64,000 nucleotides of DNA from the NCBI GenBank assembly GCA_015039365.1, contig WION01000241.1, forward strand, positions 1 to 64,000, read 5' to 3'. A program made the translations under genes and the position numbers. How positions within the stretch are numbered: the first letter of the stretch is position 1; each line of letters starts with the position of its first letter. Under the pieces are notes generated by a model, which was given only the letters and a program-made list of their open reading frames with translations, made no database searches and was not told the origin of the DNA. Shown one piece after another: positions 45,992-57,807 of the stretch. This DNA comes from Amanita rubescens. Its lineage: Eukaryota; Basidiomycota; Agaricomycetes; Agaricales; Amanitaceae.

Positions 45992-46338
45992 TTACAGCTA
46001 AGTCCAGAACGATAGGCCCCTCCCGTGAAAGATACACACGCAGCGGGGCCTGAATTTCAAGTCCGACAAGTCTGACATAATTACATCATCGGCAATCAAC
46101 TCGAGGCTCGCACTTTTGTATCATTGATAGAATATCATAGCATAATATACGATACTGTGGTAATGCATAGTAGTATCTAGTTTTCAACTTTGATCCAATT
46201 TCCCAGTGGCAGATGCTCTTACGCGCACAGTGGTCTGCACCGGCGACAATTACATCAGGCTTGTCGGACTTGAAATTCAGGCCCCGCTGCGTGTGTATTT
46301 TCTACGGGAGGGGCCTATCGTTCTGGACTTAGCTGTAA
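45992..46338. mobile_element. 347-bp MITE with long terminal inverted repeats
   Basis: Ends TTACAGCTAAGTCCAGAACG and its reverse complement. The inverted repeats are nearly perfect over about 77 bp per arm (to the word GTCCGACAAG) and continue imperfectly to about 100 bp. Both ends are flanked by ATAATA (45986..45991 and 46339..46344), a likely 6-bp target duplication, although the site is AT-rich. The interior is short, AT-rich and non-coding. Arm length and near identity imply a fairly recent insertion. Superfamily unknown. Confidence 0.88.
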
Positions 46339-46539
46339 ATAATAAAAAATCATAGTTGACCGTCTAGACAAAATTTTAGGAGCGGAACAGCTTGGTTACT
46401 GTTACCACGGATGTAGGACTTCGAAGCTTGAAGTTCAGGGTTTACGCTAGGCCTTGGTCCCAATTTTGCTGAAGGAATCAGGTGTAAGCCATGCCGCGTG
46501 CCAGCCATATGTCTGCCTTATCGCACTCGACCCAAAACC

Positions 46540-47527
46540 ATGATGACCAACGTAAAACGCGGCGCGTTCATCGTCATCGAAGGCCTCGACCGCTCCGGAA
46601 AATCCACCCAATCCTCCGCCATCCTCGCCCGCCTCCACGAACATGGCATCCCAGCAAAGCTTATCAAATTCCCAGGTAGGTGGTGCCTCCAAAACATCCT
46701 AGCTCCCCCCTTCAAAAATATCCAACCTAATCGGCTAAAACCAGACCGCACGACGCCTATCGGCAAAATGATCGATGCTTACCTCCGATCCCAGTCAGAT
46801 CTAGACGACAGAGCGATCCATCTACTCTTCTCCGCAAATCGATGGGAACTCGCGTACGTACGCCGTCCTTATCTTTTTCTCGAGAAGGCAGAAAAAAGAA
46901 ACGTTTTAGGGTCCCCCTACTTGCGATCCGCGTCCTGAAATCGAATTGACATGATTATGCAGCACATCCATCCAACAAACCCTTACCGCATCCCTCGATG
47001 CAGATACAACTCCTAAACCTACCATCCTCCTCGCTGACCGCTACGCCTTCTCAGGGATCGCCTTCTCCCACGCTAAAGGCCTCCCCTACACATGGTGCCG
47101 CGCACCAGACATCTCCCTCCCCTCGCCAGACCTCACCCTCTTCCTCGACATATCCCCCGAACACGCAAGGAAACGAGGCGGATACGGGCAGGAACGTTAC
47201 GAAAAGGAAGAAATGCAAAAAAGAGTCAGAGAGGTGTTTTTGAGGATGGCGAGCGAGATGGGAGGAGGGCCCTCGACCCAGCCACCGCCACCGCCACCGC
47301 TACAACAAGTACCGGGGCCGGTGGGTTCGCTAGATCCTGTGATAGTCCGGAATCGCGGTGGCGCCGGTGATGTGGTACGACAAGATCGACTGAGGTGGAT
47401 TACCATCGATGCCAGTCGTTCTATCGAACAAGTTACAAATGATATTTGGACCGCCATCGAACCACTTATACACGGTACATCCGAGCCACTCGGTCGTTTA
47501 TGGACGACCGATGGTGATTCTGGTTAG
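46540..47527 (+). CDS. CDC8: Thymidylate kinase (dTMP kinase)
   Basis: Predicted exons 46540..46675, 46745..46853 and 46963..47527; phases close, 269 aa. Phosphorylates dTMP to dTDP. P-loop EGLDRSGKSTQ, TTPIGKMIDAYL, LLFSANRWE, the DRY motif in LLADRYAFSGIAFSHAKGLP, TLFLDISPEHARKRGGYGQE with the Arg-rich LID, then RWITIDASRSIEQV. The C-terminal third carries a Pro/Gly-rich insertion encoded by a CCACCG microsatellite near 47281-47301, unusual for the family. It lies 200 bp downstream of the MITE. Start codon: ATGATG at 46540-46545; either Met works. Confidence 0.92.
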
Positions 47528-48109
47528 CAGTCCCGCCGTCTTACTGTATCGATATATACACAAACTGTAGTGTTACTATCAAAAAGAATCATAAAAGTCG
47601 ACAGTCAAATGAGCATGTGATCAGCTTCCCAATCATCTAAATTGTCAAAGTAAAGAAGAATACAATTTACATTTCATTTCGAAAAGAAACGAGTTTATAG
47701 CCTACTCAAATATCCAAGAGACAGAAAAAGGAAGGCGCTAGTAATAGAATATATAGGTTGAATCGAATGTAAATCGGGGAGGGACAGAAGACCACTGGCG
47801 AAAAGTATGTTCCGGAACGTGGGGACGGGGATATTGGATTGGATAACACATTCGCGATCGACATAACCTATCATCTCCTTGTAAGCTTTAAACAGCGAAA
47901 ATGCTAGGGTTGAAAAGGGAAAAAAAAGGACTCGGGCACGGCAACCACGAGACGGATGGCAGTGCTGAATCCTCGAAAAAGGTGTAACAAGGTAAAAGAA
48001 AAGAAGTGATCGATGATCGCCAAAGGAAATCCAATCGTGTTCATCACCAAGAAACTTTGGACACGACTCCACCTACCGCGGTCCCATCCGTATCCCGTAC
48101 CCCATCATC
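47528..48109. other. Convergent 3' region of CDC8 and UBC6
   Basis: No gene seen; presumably the 3' UTRs of the two convergent genes. Confidence 0.4.
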
Positions 48110-49615
48110 TTAGGCGGATGATGAGAACCTCGAGACTATTACGGCGACCGCGATCAGCACGCCCCATCGCCATTTTTCCCAAAGAAGTTGCCCCCATGCG
48201 GCCACCAACCCTGTCGGTGGATTGATGTTCCGCGACTCTTCTACTCTTCCATTTGTATTTTGATTCACAACGGTCAACGATGTCGAAGATGGTTCCTGCT
48301 GTTGCTGTCCAGCTCCAGATTCTTCTGGTGAAGAACCCAAGAGTGATGTTCCCGATGACGTCGACTGCACGGATATGCACGGGCTCGAGAAGGATGATGT
48401 CGATGCTCCGGAAGGTAATGCTAATTTAGGAGTAGCAGTTTCTGCCAATCCTCTTTCCTTCGCGCCCATGTTAGGAAGGTCTTTTGGAAACGGTGTGCAG
48501 TACTGCGGAGAATCAAGGTAAATCAGCACCTGCTGCGGCTCCATCGCAAGATAATATGGGTCCGAAAAACGTGTTCCAAAACGGACGCTTGGCATCATTA
48601 CATCAATAACACTTACCTCAGGAAATGCATCTTTAAATCGTTGATTTGTAAGATTCCAAGCGTGGCTCCGGGTGGCAAACGCGCGTTTATGTGCGTCGTT
48701 GGATGTCATAGACCCGGTAGTCATTTCATCGGATAACATGAATGACAGTAGGCCGGTTAATCTAATAAAAGACGATGTGTAGTCAGTATCACGAGACATA
48801 ACAATTCAGGGTCCAGTCCAGACACATTGCCAAAATGGGGATGTGTAAAAAAGGCAACATTATCAACGGCAACTTACATGGTCGCTACGCTCCAAGCGGG
48901 GTTCCACTAGAACATCAACTCAGAGTCAGTATCGGTCTCCATCGGACAAGTACAAGTGATATATGGAGGGGGGACGGGATGTCAACTCACCGTTCCCGGG
49001 TGGAAATCAGACATCGAAAAGCAAATCTTTTTGTCTGGTTGAAATCTTCCCGAGGGCGTTAACATCTGTCACAGGCAACAAGCGATAACCGAACCAAGGC
49101 GGAAGCGAGTAAAAAAAATGACATGACAGGGCGCCAAGGATGGTCAGTATTGAAAACATCGGGTGCCTCGGAACGAACGTACTTTGATACCTGGTGGCTT
49201 GAAAGGATACTCCGAGGGGAACAGCAACACTCCATGATACTCCCCACCTGCGTACGGCGAATCTGGCGGGCCCCGCTAAGGCAAAGAGGACATGTAAGAA
49301 GGCGGGATCACGAAAATCAAAGTAATGTTCGACGTACGAGGATGTAGTTCCCTTTGAAACGTGCAACCGGCATGTGTAAGCGAGAGCGAGAAAGAGATTG
49401 TTTGAGACAGACGGACATGTGAGGATGTTCTTCTCATCTGGAAGAGCCCACACGTATGGAGGTGGTTCCTTTTGCATTGTAATGTATTCTTTCGTGAGCT
49501 GGAGCGGGAAACGAAAGCGGGCGGTAGCGTGAGTGGAGCGAAGTGATATGAGCGTGAAGCCGGTGTGAGTAGGAACGGAATAACTTACACGTTTCTGTGC
49601 AGCTTTAGATGCCAT
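48110..49615 (-). CDS. UBC6: ER-anchored ubiquitin-conjugating enzyme E2 (Ubc6 / UBE2J2 type)
   Basis: Tail-anchored E2 of ER-associated degradation. Predicted exons: 49589..49615, 49417..49498, 49338..49351 (14 nt), 49183..49275, 48991..49065, 48878..48906, 48617..48761 and 48110..48502; every phase closes, 285 aa. Motifs: LTKEYITMQKEPPPYVW, ENILTWNYILRGPPDSPY restored across three exons, YPFKPPGIKMLTPSGRF, KKICFSMSDFHPGTWNPAWS and LSFMLSDEMTTGS. The active-site Cys is the one in ICFSMSDFHP (Cys87 by my count, as in yeast Ubc6). A Ser/Gln/Pro-rich linker leads to the C-terminal anchor WGVLIAVAVIVSRF. A microexon of 14 nt encoding part of NYIL is a notable feature. Confidence 0.93.
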
Positions 49616-50025
49616 TTGGATGGAGTTCGGGTAAAGTACGGGGGTTAGAAGAGCGGATGGTGTGAGCGGGAATGAGGAGAAAGTGTGGCAGGGTAAGAGT
49701 TGATCGGTGTGGGAAAATTGGAATCAAGTATGGAAACGGTTTCGGCCTTTTATATTACCATCTGCCACGATTTAGGCTGAAGCTAGGCCACCGTTGGGCC
49801 CTTTAGTCCACTCGTCTGGCCTCGCGACTTAAGCTGCACAGGTTATTCAGCAGTGGGCTGCGCAGAGCTCATCAGCAGCCCGTCGATCAGCTTCGTGCAC
49901 AAAATGCTGAGCTAATTAGCCAGGAATAGCCAGGAACATATACACATGTTGAGCATTCACAGCCTTCACGCTCACAATAACGACTGTGTGAAGACCGCTG
50001 GCGTTTCGTAGCACGTGTCTCGGGT

Positions 50026-52122
50026 TCATCGTCTGTTTCCGCCCCGGCCGGCTTTCTGAACCCTTCGGCGTTCTTTCTCCTCTTCCCGAGCCTTCGCTCC
50101 TCTCTGTCGAGGATCAATAACCTCATAATCCCTCTCAGCCTTCTGCGTCTCCTCTCCGTTGTCTTTCGGGAAATGCAGCGCATGATTCATAAACCCAAAA
50201 TCATCATCAACCTCCATCACAGGCTCCTCCTCACCTGCTGCCGCCGCACTTCCTTCATCCTTTGTCCCCTCCTCGGCCTTCGATTCATCACCCATAATGA
50301 CATCATTGTCTTCTCCGTCTGACCACTTCTGACTCTGCAGCTTGTCCCTGAAGCTATTCAACGCAGACAACACGTCACTTTCATCCTTTCGTTTTCCGTC
50401 CTTTCCTTTCTTGTGCTTCCCTCGTCCTTTAGCGTATTTCGCTAGTTCTTCCTCCAAATAAGATTTTTTCGGCTTCTTTCTCTTAACTTCTTCATCGCTG
50501 TCGTTGTCATGTCGTTTCGTAAGTTTCCGTATCTCAGCCTCCATCTTGGCTATCTCGCTCTTACGAGATTTCCTGAATTCTCGTCATATCACTCTCGATA
50601 CAAACATGCACATATATACTCACTCTTCGGATGCTTGCTCTTGTGCATGCTTTTCTCGAATCTTCGTTATGTCATCTTTATCGTTATTTTTGGACAATGA
50701 CTTTGTTTCTGTCTTCGACTCCGCCTTTCTCTCTGGTTCCAGTGGAAGCACAGGTTTGGACACAAAGTCAGGCACCGCAGACGACGGACCGTCCTCCACA
50801 ACTATGCGTCAATGTGACCAATTTGAGTACAAGTCATACAAGCTGTCGAGATGTTCTATACTTACGATCTGGTCGAAAGATTGCCTTCTTTTTGATTGAT
50901 GGCTCTTGCCCCCCTTCGTCCTCATCAGCACCGAAACTCAACAGTTTTGCGTTCCTAGTAGAACAGTTGTCAGATTCATGATGACCGGATTTGATTCGGC
51001 GTCACTTTTTGGCTCCACGCCTACGTTCCGCTTCTTCTCGCTCCTTCTGTGCCTGTATTTTGGCCCGTTGCTGAACCCTCTTTTCAGCGGCAGTGATACG
51101 AGGCACAATATCATCGAAAGGATTGTCAACTATTCGTATGCTTTTGATCTTCGGAGGACTGTACTCCACACGTATTAGCACCGCACCCCACCATCACCGG
51201 GAAGAAACTTACTATAGGGGCCGCCCATTATCATCAAGCTCTAGATGAATATACGAAAATAACATCTCGGTCACTAAATGACAGCCTTTCCCGAATCGGA
51301 ACCTTACCCATTTCGCCTATTTTCAGAACATCTAGTAGGAGATTTCAATTAGCGGTGACATATTAGCGATGGCGATGCAATGACGGGTGACGTGATACAT
51401 ACTGTAGAACGTATCGCCCACACAACGTCCGAACAATGTATGTTTTCCGTGTAACTCATCTGCCCGATCTATACCAAATATATCCTCAATAACTTGATGG
51501 TAATATAAATGTGCTGTGCGGTGGCTCACCAAGAGTGATGAAAAACTGTGAGTCGTTTGAATGTTTTGTGCCACTGTTCGCCATCGCGACTAAACCTCTG
51601 TGGGGAAATCTCAAACGAGGATGAATCTCATCTTCAAACGGTTCTATAGTCGCCGAGATTCAATCTCATTTGAATCAAAAAAACAGTGACAGAACTGACA
51701 TACCTCCAAAGAATGACTCTCCCCCTCCTCCGGTTCCAGTTTTGTCGCCCGTCTGAACTAGGAACCCAGGGACAACACTAATACACCGTATTTAAACCCT
51801 CATACTCCATGTAGGGGACAATGACTCACCGGTGGAATATGACGCCGTCGTAGTATCCTATTACCGGTACAACAAATATGATGCTTCTCAGGGGGACGGT
51901 GCACGCTCAAGGCCGAGAGAACTCACAAACCCTCCATAGCCAATGCGATAAAGTTCCGACACGCTTTCGGCGTTTCCTACAAGTGAATAAGTTCAGGCTC
52001 GTCGCACACAGCATGCCATCCAGAGGCTGGGAAGGACTGTCACATACCTTGGACCACAGCTCAATGTCAATCTCGCCTACTGTGGTGTCGATGATGACTC
52101 GCCCTTTTGTTGGCAGTGCCAT
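50026..52122 (-). CDS. CWC27: Spliceosomal cyclophilin-type peptidyl-prolyl isomerase
   Basis: Cwc27 (SDCCAG10) cyclophilin of the activated spliceosome. Starts MALPTKGRVIIDTTVGEIDI at 52122. Cyclophilin blocks across several exons: TPKACRNFIALAMEG, YYDGVIFHR, GFLVQTGDKTGTGGGG, the LRFSHRGLVAMANSG-like block with TKHSNDSQFFITL, ELHGKHTLFGRCVGDTFY and NPFDDIVPR. After the domain comes the charged, Lys/Glu-rich coiled-coil tail typical of Cwc27 (KLLSFGADEDE, DFVSKPVLP, KRKKPKKSYLEEELAKY) ending in a DDDFGFMNHALHF block and a basic C terminus. This last element is diagnostic. No frame problem noticed. It is divergent from the next region upstream. Confidence 0.9.
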
Positions 52123-52797
52123 GATGGTGGGGTTAATGTGGGTTAGAGATGTACTGCGAGGGACGGGAGAAGTGTGCCAAAGTAGTAGGCGGTGCCGAGG
52201 GATTGTTGTTCATTGGCCCGTGAGCCAAACAGTATAAACGATAACAGACGGCAACAACTTCCAATGTGGCAGTGTCTTCCCGAACAGGTAGGAAGTATTG
52301 CTCTCCGCAACCAGAGTGCTTCCTATGACCGATTTCTAGATCATTCATCGCCTTCAACATATTTTAGAACATTCCTTGGAAAGACAAGTGGATGTCGCAT
52401 GGTACAAATGTCGGAGAAAGACGTCTAGAACGTAAAAGTCACTCTATGTCGGTGACCATGCAAGCAGATTTAATAATAATCGGACGAAACGTTGTGTGAG
52501 AGTGGGTACCCTGTACTATACGTCAGTAGAACCACCTCCGATGATGGCAATTTCAGTTTGCAGACGAGCAAAGTGCGAATGTCGGTGTACAGCTTCAAAG
52601 ACACGACTATTAGAATGCTGCGAATCCATTCAGGCCTTCTCGAACTTTTATCACCGCTTTTGAGGCGCCAAACATGCCGTTTGCCATGGCTTGGATCACA
52701 TCCTCAGCTCGCGCGACACATCCAGCCTCAGTCGTTCTCGCCATCACATTCGCCGATTTCAAATTACAAGTACTACGATCTCTATTTTCAAACCCAG
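52123..52797. other. Spacer upstream of CWC27
   Basis: Contains the CWC27 promoter. Overlapping + strand ORFs (about 52490-52800) have no recognisable motif. Confidence 0.35.
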
Positions 52798-52915
52798 CGG
52801 AAGGGATAGTAGTTGGTTCAGCTTCACATCGACTGGGAGTGCTCTGGCGAGTTCCTCTGTGTCCTTTTTACGCACATCAACATCATCGTCGAGGTCCGGC
52901 CTGGAAACTCTCGAA
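52798..52915 (-). pseudogene. Inverted fragment of the APH-like gene 3' end
   Basis: Read on the minus strand this segment matches 55225..55345 of the intact gene at 53986: both contain GGCCGGACCTCGA(A/C)GATGAT, then the codons for DVDV, then GCACTCCCAGTCGATGTGAA with AACCAACTA. A stretch of about 25 nt present in the intact gene (DRFQTLIDQFAG region) is missing here, and similarity stops after the NQL codons. It is therefore a truncated inverted copy. Confidence 0.75.
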
Positions 52916-53985
52916 TCAGTTCCCGTGTGGGTTTTGGGATATAAGTTGGTTAGTTTTCTTATACCCGTGGATGGTCATTTGCTAATGATGTTGTTGTAGC
53001 TTTGTTTTGTGTCTGCTGTGGATGATTTACAACCGGGATAAGGAGCGGATGAGAGATGAGACAGCTGTGAGGGCGCAGCTTTGGGATTAGTGTGTAGCCT
53101 CATTCTTCTACTCTTTTTGATCTGTATTGACTGCATTGTATAGGTGCAGTTATCCCAGTTCGTCGGACTTTAAGTGGGAGGACTCAGTTCAAGTCCTCTC
53201 GAATATTTTAAGACCTGGAAAACATGTCGGTCTCGAGGGTTGGCATCGCCCTCTCGCCCAATACTAGATGCGCTCGAAGACATGGACGTCAGTAGTAAAT
53301 CCGCGCTTCAAGGCTACTACAACAGATCATTAGCACTCTCTAGCGGCTTAGGAAATTCCTAGATGTTTTTACTCGGTAAGTGCATCATCTGCCACGCTTT
53401 TCCTGCTCTCTCTGATTCTCTCTTTCTGCCTGTACCAAAATGGACTGCTCCGTGACATCATCCTAACTCGGCCCGTGACACTGGTTGTGCATTTCAGCCC
53501 TCACGCAAACACGGGTGATGTTGCCTAGAGTTTGAGGATCTGCGGCGACGTAGGATGGTGCCAGTACGACGTGCTTCGTCTGTCGCTAGGCTGTCTCACT
53601 CAAGGTGCCTATCCGATCCAACAGATTTCTCCGTCCACGTGCGGATTTTGCTCCCACAACGGCGATATCTCTGGCACAGCGCGGACAAGATGAACATCGA
53701 TATTGGATCTGCAGCGATGTAGATGTTTTAACTCGGTACGTGCATGCTCTCCGTTTTGTCCGATCCTCTTTGTTTTCCACGAAGTATGCATACATGTTAA
53801 TCCAGGCTAAAAAAAACTGGTCAGAAACCGAGTCTTGCCGTGAAGTCGCACGTGTGTGCCACGGAACGTCTACGAATCCAATACTATGAATAATAATCGT
53901 CGCCGTGTTTGAGCGAGGGCGCTGCACTGGCGCATATCACATGTCACATGTCACTGGATTTCGATAATGTTTCAGCGACCACAAC
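52916..53985. other. Uncharacterised spacer with two similar short segments
   Basis: TAGATGTTTT(T)ACTCGGTAAGTGCAT near 53359 and a close match (TAGATGTTTTAACTCGGTACGTGCAT) near 53719 suggest a small internal duplication. A 62-codon frame at 53174 (LDALEDMDVSSKSALQGYYN) looks coding-like but cannot be assigned. Confidence 0.35.
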
Positions 53986-55463
53986 TTGTTTCCTTTATTT
54001 TTCTTGCTCATGGCGACCACAACCGCTCATGGCACAGTTAGAGAACATGTGAGCCATGCAAAGGACGACATCCTCCAGATCAAACAATTTCCACATCTTC
54101 ATATCTCGGCGGCTCTCCCATCCAACCCCCATTTACCAGCCAACATCCCAGAATCAGCTAGGAATTTTTTCGCCTCCGTATCAAGTCCTGCCGAAATTTT
54201 GTCCTCGAAGCTCGTCTCTAGAGTCCAAGGAATTGATGTTATCGAAGGGGGATACAACTATGTACACATTCTTAACCTCGACACAGGTAATCCCGTTCGG
54301 CCCTTCCCCTTTATCCTGCGCTTTCCAATCGATCCAAATACCATCTCGCGATCGCAGACCTCCACTTCCGTCGGCTGTATGCTATACTGTCAGCGGCACA
54401 CCGATCTCAACATACCCACTCCGGCCATCTACGCTTATAGCTGCGCCCATGGATCTGAATTCATAGCCATGGAGTATATCGACGGAGATGGTTTGAGCGA
54501 AGTGTGGATGGATCTCCCAGAGGAAGAAAAACATAATATGGCCAGCCAAGTTGCAGAGATAATGCGTACGATGAGGACAAAAACGACCTTTAGCATGATT
54601 GGTGGAATCAGCCCGGATGGCTCCGCATGTCCCCTTGTTGATGGTATAAACGTTGATAGTGGTAGGGTAAGCCTCACCTGGACTACGTGATTCCGCAGAA
54701 GCTGAATGCCATATAGGGGGTTGTCGACAGTCTCGGTCTTTACAACATTGGACCGTTAGTTCTTCGACGACTAACTTCGTTCATCTGCAATACATGCTCA
54801 CATTTCACACAGGTATGACTCTGTGCAAGAATACGTTCGGTCTATCTTCGACCGTGATTTCCACTACATGGATCAAATGTTACACAAGGACACGCTCTCG
54901 GCCCACGAAACAGAATTCAGAAGGGAGATCAGTGATTGGCTTTTCAACTTGACGCCCGAGGATGCATTCAAGCGCGTGAAAAGCAAGAGGGATGATTTTA
55001 TAGCACATCCATACAATTGCGAGTACCCCTTCGTGTTGCGGCACGGCGATCTGCATGGGCGGAACGTCATAGTGAGGTACGTTCGGCTTTCTCTCTAATG
55101 TTGACCCCGCCAGATAAACCAACATTTAGTCATTCTTCTCCCCGTCGTATACTTGCGATCCTCGACTGGGACTTTGGTGGTTCTCACGCGCTCCAGTTCG
55201 CTGATAGAGGTTTCGAGGTCTGTTGGCCGGACCTCGAAGATGATGTTGATGTATGTATGAAGGACGCAGAGGAGATAGATCGCTTTCAAACCTTAATTGA
55301 TCAATTCGCCGGAGCACTCCCAGTCGATGTGAAGCTGAACCAACTAGTGCTTTCCACGAAGTGGTACGTCCTTAACCGGGAAGCCCTGAAACCATCTACT
55401 TGTGCTAGTACTTGTCTTGGAGTCGATATTGTGGGTAGTGTTCCTGATGACGCTGATGTATGA
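53986..55463 (+). CDS. APH-like phosphotransferase family protein
   Basis: Predicted exons 53986..54666, 54717..54754, 54813..55076 and 55130..55463; phases close, up to 438 aa. Fungal member of the aminoglycoside-phosphotransferase-like kinase fold. N-lobe: IEGGYNYVHILNLDTG and PFILRFPID; hinge area EFIAMEYIDGDGLSEVW; catalytic loop VLRHGDLHGRNVIV and metal-site ILAILDWDFGGSHAL, both complete. Then FEVCWPDLEDDVDV and a C-terminal segment. The starting Met at 53986 (MFPLFFLLMATTT) gives a hydrophobic start; the next at 54010 (MATTTAHGTV) avoids it and may be the real one. The substrate is unknown; such genes form large families in Agaricomycetes. An inverted piece of its 3' end lies at 52798..52915. 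Confidence 0.83.
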
Positions 55464-56606
55464 GCCTTGTGTGCGTAATTGACACCTCATGGTGGAAGCG
55501 GTAGTCAGTTTGTCTTCTAGTTACATTACGCATCCAGATTGTCTTCGAAACACATTGATGCCAGGCGGAATCAGGCAATTACAAAGAGCGACGAAGCCAG
55601 TGCATGGAATATTGGAGCTGAACTATCATATGCTTCGGAACTAACGGCTCATAACCCCTTACACAATAGAAATTCATTACGCTCATTGTCATACATATGT
55701 GGGGACTCGAAACTCATCACGGTCTTTTCCAATTCAATGCATAGATCACCTCATCAATTTTACCACAGAGGACTTGATTTGCGCGGGTAAAACTCGGTTA
55801 ACAAGTACTACTTTTTCCTTACCCACAGAAATTATACATCAACGTTGAAAAAACGGACGAGTTAATCTGCGATCTGGGCAACGGTGAACATGTTCGTCCA
55901 GAGGAGAGTGTGAATGCTTGGTGAGCACTCAACGTAGCATGCAGCCAGCCGATTCTCGATTCCCCAAAGCTTCGTAACACATCTAGGAGGGGTGATTCAT
56001 GAAGGGCGCTACTGTGCATGGAGTCAGTGGAAACAAAAGAGCAAGGCATAACCAAGAATTGGGTTAGTCTTCTATCCGGCAATGCATCCTGTTCCGGCCT
56101 GCACATCCACCAACCAATGGAGAGGTTAAGCTGTGCAAGGCTCGAAAGCAAAAGGACAATGAGCAAGGTTTGTCGATGGAATTTATGATAGGTACGCAGA
56201 TTTTTCCCATCGATGCGCAATGTTCGAGAAAGCGATGACGGGGACAGCACTGGGAACTACGACTCGTGGACGCGAACTTATGACGTACTCCAAGTCCCGG
56301 GATCAGAACAAAGCCGTGTGACCGCGCAGTTGGATGGTGCTTATTATTTATATACATTCCGGTTCCAAGACTGATGAGTCTATGAACATTCACGGCGCTG
56401 GCAATTCTATCATAGTAGTTAGAGACATAGAGACACAACGACTTGCCGTTATGGCTCGGAAGTTGACGGAGATTCCAATTGCATCCGATGCTGTTGGATT
56501 GCACCCGCTACCGCACTGCTTGTGTACGTAATTCATCTGGGCGCCGCAATGCTGTGACTCGCGTAAGATAGTATCACTTCATCATATTATTGGGTAACGT
56601 GCTACT
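55464..56606. other. Intergenic spacer
   Basis: About 1.1 kb in which several short ORFs overlap on both strands without motifs or convincing splice patterns. Nothing supportable. Confidence 0.4.
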
Positions 56607-56613
56607 TATAAAA
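56607..56613 (+). promoter_or_regulatory. TATA box of the DM9 gene
   Basis: TATAAAA 51-57 nt upstream of the first ATG (56664) of the DM9-repeat gene. Confidence 0.55.
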
Positions 56614-56663
56614 CAGTGCTGAGGCCGGCTCTGTTGCCTCAATTCTCTCCTTCTTTCGACAAC

Positions 56664-57807
56664 ATGGGTCACTCGTCAGATAGCGATTCAAGCTCAAGCC
56701 GAGACCACGGGAGGCGTCACACTAGGAGGGAACGTCGTCGTGGTACGAATTCACCCTATGACTGCGCAAGTTATCCTGATCAGAATACAGAACGTCGACG
56801 CGAACGTGGACACCGCGGCGGGCTAATTTCCGGCCTCCTCGGTGGAGGACATGACCAAGATCATCGCGGCGGCCTAATCTCTGGCCTTATCGGTGGACTG
56901 CTCGGCGGTCAGCAACATGGTGCCAATCATGGGGACCCGCACTACCGTGACGGCGGTGGGTCTCATGGCGGTGGACGTCAACACGCCCCTCCTATGCCTA
57001 CCCCAGGGTATCCTCAACGCGGGCACGGATATGGTGATTATCCTCCGAATCAACTTTCCGATCAAAGTCGTGGATCTGCTTCTGCATATTATGGTTCCGG
57101 ACACGGGGATGGATACGGAGGACCACCGGTCAACCAGAGAGACCTCGGCAACGCTTCTAGTTCCAACCAACTAACATCCCCACCACCACCGGCCTACACC
57201 CCCACTAGTGAAAAAACCACACCCCCTTCGTCGAGACATCGGATCGTCCTAGACACCAACTCTGCGTCGTTCCCCGGTCAACCCGAAGCAGGGATCCCAC
57301 CTTGCTACGAAGCAGACGGTACACCCATCTACATAGGCTCAGCGCTTTTCGAGCGCTCAGTCTTCCCTTGCAAAATCGAAATGCGACAAGGCTCGCCTGC
57401 TAAACCTTTCGTCTCCTACTGCGGGGACGAACACCCCCATCGTGGTCGATACGATCTCTTGCCATACGATCCGGTACAGATGGAGTTTGTGCTCACCTCC
57501 CACGGGCGCACCCCCCACGGAAAAAGACCAATTGATGGCGGCTATGATGAGGGCGGGCAGAGGCTCTATCACGCTGTTGCGATTGTTAACGGATTGCGGC
57601 TACCAGGAAAGACCGGGGAACATCTGTAAGTTGTGTTGTATGTAAATACAGAGATATTCCTAATAATCTTTCACAGGGGATGTTGTTATGTTGGACGTAA
57701 CGGTGTTGAGCATTCTATTACAGAGAATTATGAGATTCTGTATGTCATCCCATTACCACGGGTACTCTACTGAGCTGATAATCTACAACAGGTGTTGGCG
57801 AGAGTGA
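56664..57807 (+). CDS. DM9/DUF3421-domain protein with Gly-rich disordered N terminus
   Basis: Predicted exons 56664..57625, 57677..57739 and 57792..57807; phases close, 346 aa. The N-terminal half is Ser/Arg-rich, then Gly/His-rich with two GLISGLLGG/GLISGLIGGLLGG blocks and many Tyr/Gly/Pro residues. From about residue 205 the DM9-like domain runs: CYEADGTPIYIGSALFERS, FPCKIEMRQGSPAKPFVSYC, the YDLLPYDPVQMEF block, RLYHAVAIVNGLRLPGKTGE and GCCYVGRNGVEHSITENYEI. DM9 repeats bind mannose in some animals; in fungi the role is unknown. The last exon adds only four residues (CWRE) after a Leu codon split by the intron. No signal peptide. Confidence 0.82.

Noticed and set aside
53180..53225. T-arm-like AGTTCAAGTCCTC sequence
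   Set aside because: No A box or cloverleaf could be built around it.
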